A stretch of 64,000 nucleotides of DNA, from assembly GCF_947172395.1 (NCBI RefSeq), contig NC_069102.1, positions 8,276,442 through 8,340,441 of the forward strand. The letters are read 5' to 3'. Shown here in pieces: positions 27,132 through 36,779 of this stretch (the stretch's first letter is position 1; each line of letters begins with the position of its first letter). Both the position numbers and the translations under genes were made by a program. This stretch comes from Bicyclus anynana (taxonomy: Eukaryota; Arthropoda; Insecta; Lepidoptera; Nymphalidae). The notes below the pieces were generated by a model that was given only the letters and a program-made list of their open reading frames with translations, did not search any database and was not told the origin of the DNA.

Positions 27132-30100
27132 ATGGCTGGTATTAAAGGTAAAAATATTATTATCTCTTGTTTGCAAAAAAATACAAATTAAGATTGCCCA
27201 TTTTGTATGAGTCATTTTGTTGTATTTACAAACAGTATTTTCACAAATAATTCACGTTTCTATTTATGATTTGTTAAAATTATTTTCTCTTTTTTCCATG
27301 TGGTCGGTCCATGGACAATTTACAGGGTAAGTAGAAACCATTCTTTTGCAACATAAAATCAATATCAAACTGTTAATGCTTTTTGTTTTATAGATAAAGA
27401 GATTACTTTGATATTGGAGAACGTATCATAATTAATAATGATATGCAATACCTTACCAATTAATTGTTCTCTCAAAGTTCCCAAGGAAAAATTAATATTT
27501 TCCTTGTATAAACACAATTTTTTTGCTATATTACCTATGATTATTTTATACTATAGGTAATATGTTACTTGTCTACAAAATCACTGCAAAAAGTGATCCA
27601 AATTTAGCGACTCCATTGAGAGCACACATGTACATTTTTTGTGTTTACTTACATTAATTATTTTTTACACTACTTAAACACACAACTCGACATTATTGAC
27701 AATATTTAGGTGTAAAGTGTTTAAATAACTTTTGCTGTTTTATAAGCGACTAAATGAAATTAAGATAATTATGCACATATGTCAGTCTCAGTTTTGATGC
27801 CCTAGTGCCCTATCATTATAATATATTGTATAGGAATTTTATACACAACACACTTAATCCATGATAAAATTAACAAACTTCCACATTTGAATATGTTCCA
27901 CATTGTTAGATGTTTTAGTATTTTCTATACATTAAGGTGCAGTGTTTGGTATTATCAACAACTTCCAATTAGTGGCGTGCATAAGTTTGTCGATCATTGT
28001 ATTCACTAGTAAGAAAAATTATACCAAACTGGGAAAATCTGCAATTGAAAGTATTAAGAAAACGTATGTTAGGGTATGCAGGATGTCAATGCATGTATGA
28101 ACTGCACGCCACCAGGGCCGGCCCGTCTATACGGCGAACAGAGCAGTCGCTCCAGGCGCCAAAATCCTACAGAGCGCCTAAATGATAATCCTAGTTAACC
28201 ATAGATAGTACTGCGCCTGATTTTCAATTGGTCACCCCAGAGTATGGTCGAGATCTTCGCGTTCCATTCTTACTTTACACTCATAATTTGGTATAGGTAT
28301 CTGCATATTATTAGGAGCAAACAGGAGAGGTGCCATAATTGGATGTTGCTCCATTTTAAAATTTACTTTGGACCGATGCTGCACGCCACTGCAGTTCCAT
28401 TAGTCCAGTGGCGCTAAGACGTTAACAAGATCTTGTGTAAAAAAAATAGATCAACTTCAACCAATTGTTGCAATTATAGCCTCAATACCTCAACGGTAAG
28501 AGCGGTCAGACTCATCACTAAGCGGTGGTGGTTTTATCTCCACCCCATTGGTCTATTGTTATACCCACTCTTAATACAATTTTTCCCGATTAGTTGAAGG
28601 AAAATGGGAATATTGGTCATATTTAAAAGACGTTTCAAATATTCTTTTCTTTTTTTAAAAAAGCAATGACTGCACAACAAAATATATTGCTATCGTTTTC
28701 AATGCATTTGAATGAAAGAGATGAGGCTGGCACATCTCTGCCACCATTGGATGATATTTTTCCTATATCTCTTAATGTGGATGCATGTTTGCACCACTGC
28801 TCATGTGGATAAACTTATGGTGCATCTATGCACTTCTCCCATTCACATTATTTGCAACTGTACCCCCAAGATGACTTACTTAGTGAGCTGCCATTTCTAA
28901 TCCCATTCTTTATCTGCACATGTAGTAAGAGTGTATATTGTGGCTTTTTGCATGGGGCAACTCAGACCACATAATTTCTATATGCTATATTGTAATTAAA
29001 CAAAAGCTACGAAATGAAATGGCTATAATAATTCATTTAATAATGACAGAAGCATAAAAATCAAACTGTACTTGCAGTTTCAATTTTCATATTTTACACC
29101 AAAAATCACATAGTTATTATACACTTATATAAATAACTAATTCTACTTTCAGAAATCAGTTTGACTGTGGATGTATAAGTGATTTGACAGCTCAAAAACT
29201 ATTCTATCCTGAGGATGACATAACAAACAAGAATGCTTCTCAGACAACCCAAACACACAATGTCTTTGTCGGCTAAGACAAGGTCCCTAATATCTAACTT
29301 CAACCAGACTTGGGCTTTTTAATTTCTAACAAACTCAGGGACGCCCGGACTGATAAACTCAGGCCAAAACATCCTTTCCGAACGGCTTTCTAAGCTGAAG
29401 TCCAAGTCTCAGAGGAGACGCTCATAGAAAGTCGTTCGGGCTATCTACTCTGCTTCTGTCTTAAGGCCCCATCAGGCGATGCTTCTGCGCTCGCCCAAAC
29501 CTCCCGGTTACGCCACTGAGGTCCCATAAATGAGCCTACGGCACATACGCACACAGACAACAGTCAAACTCAAAAGTCTTGGTGTGCAGCAGACAAGAAT
29601 CCTTGAATTTTTGGAAGTGATACCTGTGCATGTGACATCAAAACCAATTACTCAGCAACCACTTTCTAATAGATGATAAATTATAGAGATGTTTTTGCTT
29701 TCATAACACTCCTCAAGTTCTATCACTCTGTAAACCTGACCGATAGAACCAAAATCAAATATCTAAATATTGTATAGAAATATTGTAAACTCTTTTCAAA
29801 ATTTAGGCTTCACACACATTAGGAAACAATGCGTATTTTATTCCAAACAATATGTGTGAACTAATTTCTATTTATTATTAATTTTTTATAGTTTGGTGTC
29901 CTTGGCGTTTGCTGGCTCTATTGGGATGACATTTGTTATACTAGCTTGTGCCTTGCCACAGTATAAGTGAGTATAGAATAATTAAATTAATAATAGGCTA
30001 CTTGGCTAAATTGTCCAATAACATTATACTAGATCAGGGCCGGCTCGCCCATATGGCGAACGGAGCAGTCGCTCCAGGCGCCAAATCCTAGAGGGCGCCT

Positions 30101-31556
30101 AAATGGTAAACAATGTTGGTCACTCCAGAGTATGGTCGAGATCTTCACATTCCATATTTACTTTGCACAGGTATATATTATTAGGAGCAAACAGAAGAGG
30201 TGCCATAAGTGGATCTCGCTCCGTTCTAAAATTTACTTCGGGCTGCGCTGTAGAAGATTGTAAATAAATTATCATATTTTTTTGTGAAATCAACACATTG
30301 GAAACCAAATTGATTGTATTGAAATTTAGCACACACAGTTATTAAGATGTAGGATTAAGAAATTGAATACCACGTGTCTCAAATGTTGAAGGAACAACAT
30401 CGTGAAGAAACCTGCATACCAGAGAATTTTCTTAATTATTCTCCGTGTGTGTGAAGTTTGTCAATCCGTATTGGGCCAGCATTGTGGACTGACTAATACC
30501 TCTCATTTTGAGAGGAAACTCGAGCTCAGCAGTGACCGAATATGGGTTGATAACTAACGATCTGCTATAAGAACTATTCAAACTTCACTCCCTAAGATAA
30601 GATAGGGGATAAAATTGCGACATAAGCTTATATGGGTTTTGTAGCAGACTAAGTTGTGGCTGTCTGTGACCCACTGTCACCAAATTTGTTTACTGCAGTG
30701 CTGGAGAATATCTTCAAAAGCCTTGAATGATGGGCTGAATATGGTCTTAATATATACTATGCACAAAAATTAAGGGAGCAGAAAAAAAATCCAAATTTTT
30801 GGGGGATTTTCAACAGGCTGTAACTTATACAAAAATGGTCGTACAGCAAAAAAAAAAAGCAAATTGTAGCTCTAAGTGTTTAGTTTTTGGATCTGAGTTT
30901 GAAAATTTTTTTTTGAAAATATTTTTCGAGTAATCATAAGAAAACCACCGAAAAAAAAATTTTCGAAATTTTTTTGGTTTTTTTATTAATCTACGGACGT
31001 GGAAAAAATTTTTTCGACTCAACCACCATATGGACCGGATAGCTTGTTTATTCAGATTTAATTTCGTTTTTTTTAAATCTCGATACGAGCATTTCTCGCT
31101 GAGATATCGATGTTTGAATGGAAAAAAATCATTTTGTCTTTGATTACCAATATCTCAGCAACCAATGATCGCACAGAAATTTTGAGGTTGGTTTTAAAAA
31201 CTTGAATAAATTCTCTACAAGAATTGGCAATTGAATTTTGAAAAAAATTTTTTTTTCAATCATTACATGAATTTGAAAAAGCATCCAAAAAAGGGCTTTC
31301 TGTCGTTTTTTGGAAAATCAAGCGCCCAATCAAAAATATTGCGGAAACCACTGACGTTAAGTGTGCCTTTTACTGTTCAATATACCCACAAAAACCCTAC
31401 AAAGTTTCAATTCAATCCAGCCAACCGTTTTTTTTTCCCACTTGATCGAATTTTTGGAAAAAATTAAAGGAGCAAGAATTTCGCTCTGAAAATGTCATAA
31501 TTTTTATAATGTGGGCTGTTATCAGGAGCAGAGGTGGCAATACGCTGTATTAGCAC

Positions 31557-31599
<43 letters not shown>

Positions 31600-34265
31600 C
31601 TTCGGAGAGTTAGTTTGGAGTCACAAAATACTGTGGAAGTGACGAACCACAGGGTCTCAATCTCTGATAAAACCACACACATACACGTGCGCAAGCACAA
31701 AAGCGTAAATCCGCCGTGCAACCTCCACGTGGTACGCTTTGGGTAACGCTAATGTCGGCGGTAATTTTTTTTTTATTTTTTTTTGATTTGGGCCAATTGA
31801 AAAAAATTAAAATTTTTTTTTTTTTGTTTCTCAAAAATTTTTTCATGTCACTAATACAGAATTGAGAGAAAAATGAAAAAAATTTTTTTTTTCATTTATG
31901 ATAAAAATTATGACATTTTCATAGCGAAATTCTTGCTCCTTTAATTTTTTCAAAAATTCGATCAAGTGGGAAAAAAAAACGGTTGGCTGGATTGAATTGA
32001 AACTTTGTAGGGTTTTTGTGGGTATATTGAACAGTAAAAGGCACACTTAACGTCAGTGGTTTCCGCAATATTTTTGATTGGGCGCTTGATTTTCCAAAAA
32101 ACGACAGAAAGCCCTTTTTTGGATGCTTTTTCAAATTCATGTAATGATTGAAAAAAAAATTTTTTTCAAAATTCAATTGCCAATTCTTGTAGAGAATTTA
32201 TTCAAATTTTTAAAACCAACCTCAAAATTTCTGTGCGATCATTGGTTGCTGAGATATTGGTAATCAAAGACAAAATGATCTTTTTCCATTCAAACATCGA
32301 TATCTCAGCGAGAAATGCTCGTATCGAGATTTAAAAACAACGAAATTAAATCTGAATAAACAAGCTATCCGGTCCATATGGAGGTTGAGTCGAAAAAGTT
32401 TTTTCCACGTCCGTAGATTAATAAAAAAACCAAAAAAATTTCGAAAATTTTTTTTTCGGTGGTTTTCTTATGATTACTCGAAAAATATTTTCAAAAAAAA
32501 ATTTTCAAACTCAGATCCAAAAACTAAACACTTAGAGCTACAATTTGCTTTTTTTTTTTTGCTGTACGACCATTTTTGTATAAGTTACAGCCTGTTGAAA
32601 ATCCCCCAAAAATTAGGATTTTTTTTCTGCTCCCTTAATTTTTGTGCATAGTGTATATGACCGCCGCCTAAATCAGAAATCTAGAGATTTGCAGACAATC
32701 TCATCTTGCTGGAAGAGGACCCATATAAAATACAAATAATGGCTGTATATCCTATAGCCTTCCTCGATAAATGGGCTATCTAACACTGAAAGAATTTTTT
32801 AAATCGGACCAGTAGTTCCTGAGATTAGCGCATTCATCAAAACAAACAAACTCTTCAGCTTTATAATATTGGTATAGATGATATATATCCAAAACTGAAG
32901 AGGATGAGAAATATGCCAGTTATCTAACATGTATTATTTTGTTTTTCAGATTATGGTGGCCATTCTTTGTAGTACTCTTCTACATCCTCTGCCCCATCCC
33001 GACGATGATTGCACGACGTCACACGGACAGCGCTGGAGGGACCAACTCTCCCTGCATGGAGGCGGCCATCTTTATAACAATGGGCATACTTGTCAGCTCG
33101 TTTGCACTGCCTATTGTACTTGCACGTGCTTCTGTGGTTAGTATCATTATCGGCCTATTTGAATGACCCAATACAGTACCTCCTACCTCTTTAGTAGGAA
33201 TTTATTAGATGGATATGGTGCTTAGACCCTCCACAATCTAATGTGAATTAGGTGGATGGTTCAGACCAATTGTAGAAGGACCTGTATCGCACTTATAGTC
33301 ACAAACAAAATTGTCTGTCATTCTGAGGAAAACGAGCTTAGATTTGGTATATATCTTATACTAACTAGAAGTTTTTCTCCTTTTTTTACACCATTCAACT
33401 ACACAAAAAGGTATTTTTACGGAGCTTTTTAACACAATTATAACTATTTAACATCGATTCTATAGAGACAGCTTTTATAATCGCATTAGATCATTGATTT
33501 TATACTTTGACAGAAAAGTAACACCTAGCGAGGCAGGCAGTACAATAATTGGTCTGAGGCTGGATGGTGATAATGTTGACTCATTGACAACCATTATCAA
33601 ATGTTAATGATAATGGCTGGCACCAACAGCTTAACATGCTCTGTTCTTAAAACAAAGCCGCAGAATACATATGCAAAAAATTAGTAACTCTTTTAAGGGC
33701 AATTGCATAAATTAATGATAAAAAAGCTTGGTGTTAAATTGTATTATACATTGTATGTATGTGTGCTTAGTTTTAAATAAATATGTAAAATGGTGGTAAA
33801 CAAAAAAATTTACCTTGGCTGAGTTTGTTTTGGGCTCTTCTTTGGACCAAGGCGCGTTTGGAACCCTCGTAACTTTAATTATAAGTTTTCGACTATTATT
33901 ACCACCATTAGATTAAATTAAATTATGAAATAATCTTGACTTTTCAAAAGTGCTTGTAAAGTAAGCCTAATTGAAATAAATGAATTTTGAATTATGTACA
34001 AGTACAGAAGATTCACATTCACTCCGCAACGTTATTCGAACAGCGAGTCTCGATTAAATATTTAAGGTGAAATCCAACAAACCGTCTTTATGCGGAACCC
34101 TGGGGAACCCTTGGATGGTTTTTTGGTAATATTTAAATGTAAATTTTACAGATCCAGTGGGGAGCCTGCCATTTAACATTAGCAGGCAACGTCATTGTGT
34201 ACCTGACCGTACTGGGATTCTTCACCATCTTTGACATGGACGACTCGGATTATGCGATGTGGTGA
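27132..34265 (+). CDS. LEPROTL1: LEPROT/LEPROTL1-family (VPS55-like) endosomal membrane protein
   Basis: VPS55/LEPROT proteins are small four-span membrane proteins of the endosome that act in sorting to the vacuole or lysosome and, in animals, limit surface receptor levels. Exon 1 (27132-27147) encodes MAGIK. Exon 2 (29892-29966) encodes LVSLAFAGSIGMTFVILACA and LPQY. Exon 3 (32950-33136) carries WWPFFVVLFYILCPIPTMIA, then RRHTDSAGG, MEAAIFITMGILVSSFALP and IVLARASV. Exon 4 (34152-34265) encodes QWGACHLTLAGNVIVYLTVL, then GFFTIFDMDDSDYAMW and a stop. The total is about 130 residues against 131 in human LEPROTL1. Exons 2-4 join in phase with GT-AG sites. The exon 1/exon 2 junction is one nucleotide short (exon 1 ends after one base of a codon, exon 2 supplies one base), so direct splicing would meet a stop after 12 codons. 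A candidate one-base exon at 27326 or an assembly deletion would repair this. The choice between LEPROT and LEPROTL1 names is uncertain. Confidence 0.92.
27322..27332 (+). other. Candidate single-nucleotide exon (G at 27326)
   Basis: Here acag, one G, then gtaagt: a full acceptor and a consensus donor separated by one base. A T/C-rich run lies upstream (27285-27300). Using this G between exon 1 (phase 1) and exon 2 (needs two bases) gives codon GGT, Gly, exactly where human LEPROTL1 has Ala after MAGIK. It could also act as a near-recursive splice site. It may be coincidental. Confidence 0.35.
27972..28390 (+). mobile_element. hAT-like MITE G, interrupted by MITE F
   Basis: The ends agtggcgtgcataag and, inverted, gcacgccact match the family copies at 34682 and 56153. 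The element is split near its right end by MITE F (28113-28381). Outer flanks ttccaatt and gttccatt suggest an imperfect target duplication. It lies in LEPROT intron 1. Confidence 0.75.
28113..28381 (+). mobile_element. hAT-like MITE F nested in MITE G
   Basis: The 269-bp unit starts CAGGGCCGGCCCGTC and is flanked on both sides by the 8-bp duplication CACGCCAC (28105-28112 and 28382-28389), which is part of MITE G. Eight-base duplications are characteristic of hAT transposition. Confidence 0.88.
28479..28630 (+). mobile_element. SINE3, in LEPROT intron 1
   Basis: 'gcctcaatacctcaacgg', B-box-like ggttttatctccacc, then 'aatattggtcatattt' and A-rich end. Confidence 0.7.
28666..28971 (+). pseudogene. 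Unidentified 101-codon frame with one in-frame TAA, in LEPROT intron 1
   Basis: The ATG at 28666 opens MTAQQNILLSFSMHLNERDE, then LPPLDDIFPISLNVDACLHH and CSCG, followed by TAA at 28810. The same frame resumes at once as TYGASMHFSHSHYLQLYPQD, then LLSELPFLIPFFICTCSKSV, to a second TAA at 28972. The composition looks protein-like (varied, no A/T homopolymer bias, paired Cys/His), and a CAA-to-TAA change would explain the stop. A pyrimidine-rich stretch and AG precede the ATG (AG|CAATG), so it may be an exon. I do not recognise the family. Confidence 0.35.
29205..29545 (+). repeat. Dispersed repeat J, copy 1
   Basis: It shares a long ordered series of blocks with 62735-63075: 'gatgacataacaaacaagaa', 'tcaggccaaaaca', 'tctactctgcttctg', 'aggcgatgcttctg' and 'ctgaggtcccataa'. 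It has no intact frame here. Class unknown. Confidence 0.6.
30035..30250 (+). mobile_element. hAT-like MITE F, in LEPROT intron 2
   Basis: It starts CAGGGCCGGCTCGCC and ends gggctgcgctg. The flanks TACTAGAT and TAGAAGAT agree at 6 of 8 positions, as an aged 8-bp target duplication would. Confidence 0.78.
30351..30560 (+). mobile_element. SINE2, 5'-truncated, in LEPROT intron 2
   Basis: It starts inside the family at 'attaagaaattgaatacc' and runs to 'gaatatgggttgataac'. The tRNA head is missing. Confidence 0.82.
30755..32653. mobile_element. 1.9-kb fold-back element with ~755-bp inverted arms
   Basis: The left arm, 30755 to about 31512, is the near-exact reverse complement of the right arm, about 31900 to 32653. 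Ends read TACTATGCACAAAAATTAAG and its inverse, with TA on each outer side (30753-30754, 32654-32655), as expected of Tc1/mariner-type integration. Each arm holds mirrored frames of about 65-85 codons that are nearly all Lys/Phe/Asn from A/T runs. No transposase is seen. The ~390-bp centre contains a CA microsatellite. It sits in LEPROT intron 2. Confidence 0.85.
31557..31598 (+). repeat. (CA)n microsatellite
   Basis: About 20 uninterrupted CA units in the spacer between the fold-back arms. Confidence 0.95.
32746..32878 (-). repeat. Dispersed repeat H, inverted, in LEPROT intron 2
   Basis: The reverse complement of the unit at 676: 'actcttcagctttataatat' at the high end and 'ccttcctcgataaatgggct' within. 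The CTAGT-side end is missing. It ends about 70 nt before the exon 3 acceptor. Confidence 0.55.
33835..33998 (+). mobile_element. Non-LTR retrotransposon 3' end, in LEPROT intron 3
   Basis: It carries the same tail as 60001 and 54030 (caaaagtgcttgtaaa, 'taagcctaattgaaataaat', 'gaattttgaatt'). Only the 3' UTR-like segment is present. Confidence 0.6.
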
Positions 34266-34376
34266 GAGATCTAAAATGTCTTGGTTATAGACGGAAAATA
34301 TACGCAGAGACTATTGTAACACAGATTTTTGTATGATAAGAATATGTGGTCATGTCTATTGTCTACCCATATGTAT

Positions 34377-34382
34377 AATAAA
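34377..34382 (+). terminator. LEPROT polyadenylation signal
   Basis: AATAAA 112 nt after the LEPROT stop codon, followed by AAT repeats. Confidence 0.6.
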
Positions 34383-34681
34383 TAATAATAATTTAAGTCT
34401 GATAACGATACTGATATTAATATAATGGAAATTGTGTTTAATATTATTTAAGTCATTATGTTGACTTGTATATGTGTTGATGTTGCCTTCATTTATTAAA
34501 AACTAGCTATGACGATATTCCATATTTTTTTTTTTAAATATTGAGAACTGATAGAAAGGTGAAATTTTGAGATTGAATATAAATCAACACCAGCAATATA
34601 TACTGCGATAACAAATCAAAATGTACCTACATTACTTAAGAGGCTTATGGGTGTATTTAACCGGGCAACATAGTGGCAAGT

Positions 34682-34827
34682 CTGGGGCGTTCATAAGATT
34701 GTAGATCAGGGTATGCACTAGTAAACAATGTAATCAAGCTGGGCGAAAATGTTTATTGGATAAACATTAATAAATCAATTGTTAGGGTATGCAGTGCTTT
34801 AATGCATGTATGAAGTGCACGCCACCG
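34682..34827 (+). mobile_element. hAT-like MITE G, short copy
   Basis: It starts ctggggcgttcataag and ends gaagtgcacgccaccg. The flanks TGGCAAGT and CGGCAAGT agree at 7 of 8 positions. Confidence 0.75.
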
Positions 34828-34931
34828 CGGCAAGTATAGTTAGATTAATATAAACAACAAGCAAAAACTCTCGTTAATAATAATAATAGTTGGTGTAATA
34901 TAAATCGTGTGATTTCAAAAAGTATATTTAC

Positions 34932-35269
34932 TAGAGATGCGCCGACTATGACTTTTGCCGATTAGCCGACTAGCCGATTAGTCGGTTGCAAAGATGCCGA
35001 CTAGTCGGCCGATTAGTCGGCAATACCGATCATGGGTCGATATTCTTCCTTTGATGGACTTTTGCTTGCTGATATAGCTTAGTAAAATTAATTTTTTTAA
35101 GCAAGTGACATGAAAAATATTTTTTTGTACAAATAATACTGTTCTTGTTCAAAATAATAAGCCGACTAGTCGGCGCTTTTTGCCGACTAATCGGCTTTAC
35201 CGACTAGTCGGCGACTTTACCGATTAATCGGCTTTACCGACTAGTCGGCTACTAGTCGGCGTATCACTA
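34932..35269. mobile_element. hAT-type MITE with CCGACTAGTCGG subterminal repeats
   Basis: The 338-bp unit is bounded by ATATTTAC on both sides (34924-34931 and 35270-35277), a perfect 8-bp target duplication. The inverted ends TAGAGATGCGCCGACTA and TAGTGATACGCCGACTA agree at 15 of 17 positions. Both subterminal regions are filled with the palindrome CCGACTAGTCGG and variants (about a dozen), which look like transposase-binding repeats. Confidence 0.9.
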
Positions 35270-35279
35270 ATATTTACTT

Positions 35280-36450
35280 CGTTATTTTTGCATATTTTTT
35301 TAACACATATATAAAAACCTCATTTTAAGACATTTGACACAAAAAAAAACGATTTTACCAAAATTCAAGTTAGCGTTGTATAATTTGCTGGTGTCGAAAT
35401 CTAATGTAAAAGAAGTGTAGAATAATTAGTCAAATAAAAGAAAAATAAAGTATTAGAACTATCACTAAAGAACTGCAAGAACACCTACCATTTGTAAATC
35501 TAGCTAGACCAAGCAGATACTCATTGTACAACACAAAATTTCATCAATATCAGTCCAGCCGTTCTGGACTTGTGGTAATAATTTAACTTTAGAGATTTTG
35601 TGTCAGTATGTACCTACTGATCGGATTAGGATAGGATTTTTGTTATAAAAATGCATTTTTTCAAGGAAAGTTTTAATATTATTCAAACGCGGTTTTTGTT
35701 TCCTTGAAAATGTTCTATAGATTGTAGTTGGTTAATTGGGTTGTTCTTTATTTGCAGGTTAGTTTACTTAGTTAAATGTAAAAACAAAATTTATATAACA
35801 TAGTGTATTTTTTTACTAATTAGAAATTTATAATCTCCTTATATGTTATAATTAATATATCTTATGATACTAACAATGTTTTTAATTAGAACTATCGGAC
35901 GCAATCAGTTTTTCAGAAATCCGGAAGCATGTATTTTTTAGGGACAAAAGTATCCTATATATTGCTCCACAACCGCCTCTATATTCTAGTGAAACTCCCG
36001 TTAAAATCGGTTCAGCCATTTCAAAGATTAATCTGGACAAACAGATAGAGACAGACAAAAAATTTCAAAAAGCTTGTTTATTATTGTTTGTAAATAACTA
36101 TAAGTATTTGGGAAAACACAGACAGACAGTTCAATTTTATTTATATGTATTGATTAAACGGTTATACATAAAATATTTTTTGTTATACATTTATACTTAT
36201 GTTATATTTCATTGATAGAAAAAAATAATAATGTTAAAAATAAGACTAAATTTAAATCCAATTGTTTTTTTATTCAAGCCATGCTTTACATATTGCTGTA
36301 TGTCAAATTCGTAAAAACACCTTGCTCTCCTAACTGCTATAACTGCTGTAACTGTTATAACTAACTGTTATATTGCTTGTTAAACCGTTATAGAGCATAA
36401 TTGTAACTAACAGTTAGAGCCGATTGGTTATTTGACAGTTGTAACTATAA
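35280..36450. other. No recognisable feature
   Basis: AT-rich intergenic sequence. A short 'aaatcggttcagccatttc' phrase near 36005 is a common repeat remnant. Confidence 0.45.
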
Positions 36451-36453
36451 AAT

Positions 36454-36770
36454 ACTAGCGGACGCCCGAGATTTCGTCCGCGTGAAACTCTATGAAAACT
36501 TTCAACTACCCCTACCCTACCCCTACAATATTGATTTGTAGTACATGCTATGTATCAGAGATGGCGCTGTATGTGAAAAAAGATTTTCCCGCTTTTCTGT
36601 TGATTTTTTTCCTGAATTTTCTTTGCTATAAACCTCACGGACCCGAGACCTTTCCAACGAATGCAAAACCGTGGAAATCGGTTCGTGCGTTTTGGAGTTA
36701 TAGCGTCAGGAAGGAAAACCCGACTTATTTTTATATAGTAGATGAAATCTCTGTATTATGGTCTAAGAAC
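36454..36770 (-). repeat. Repeat I (Helitron-like, CTAGT terminus)
   Basis: On the minus strand it ends in a hairpin (gcggacg...cgtccgc) followed by CTAGT. The plus-strand body is 'aaactttcaactacccctac' with CCCTA pentamers. The 95-codon plus frame across it is not a gene. Confidence 0.6.
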
Positions 36771-36779
36771 CGGCATTAG

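Noticed and set aside
27237..27326. A ~90-nt exon ending at the same donor as the one-base exon
   Set aside because: It is open and in phase, but it would insert about 30 residues of intron-like sequence into one of the most conserved parts of a family with no insertion there.
31464..31846. Frames across the CA microsatellite (poly Thr-His or Val-Cys)
   Set aside because: They are simple-repeat translations in the spacer of the fold-back element.
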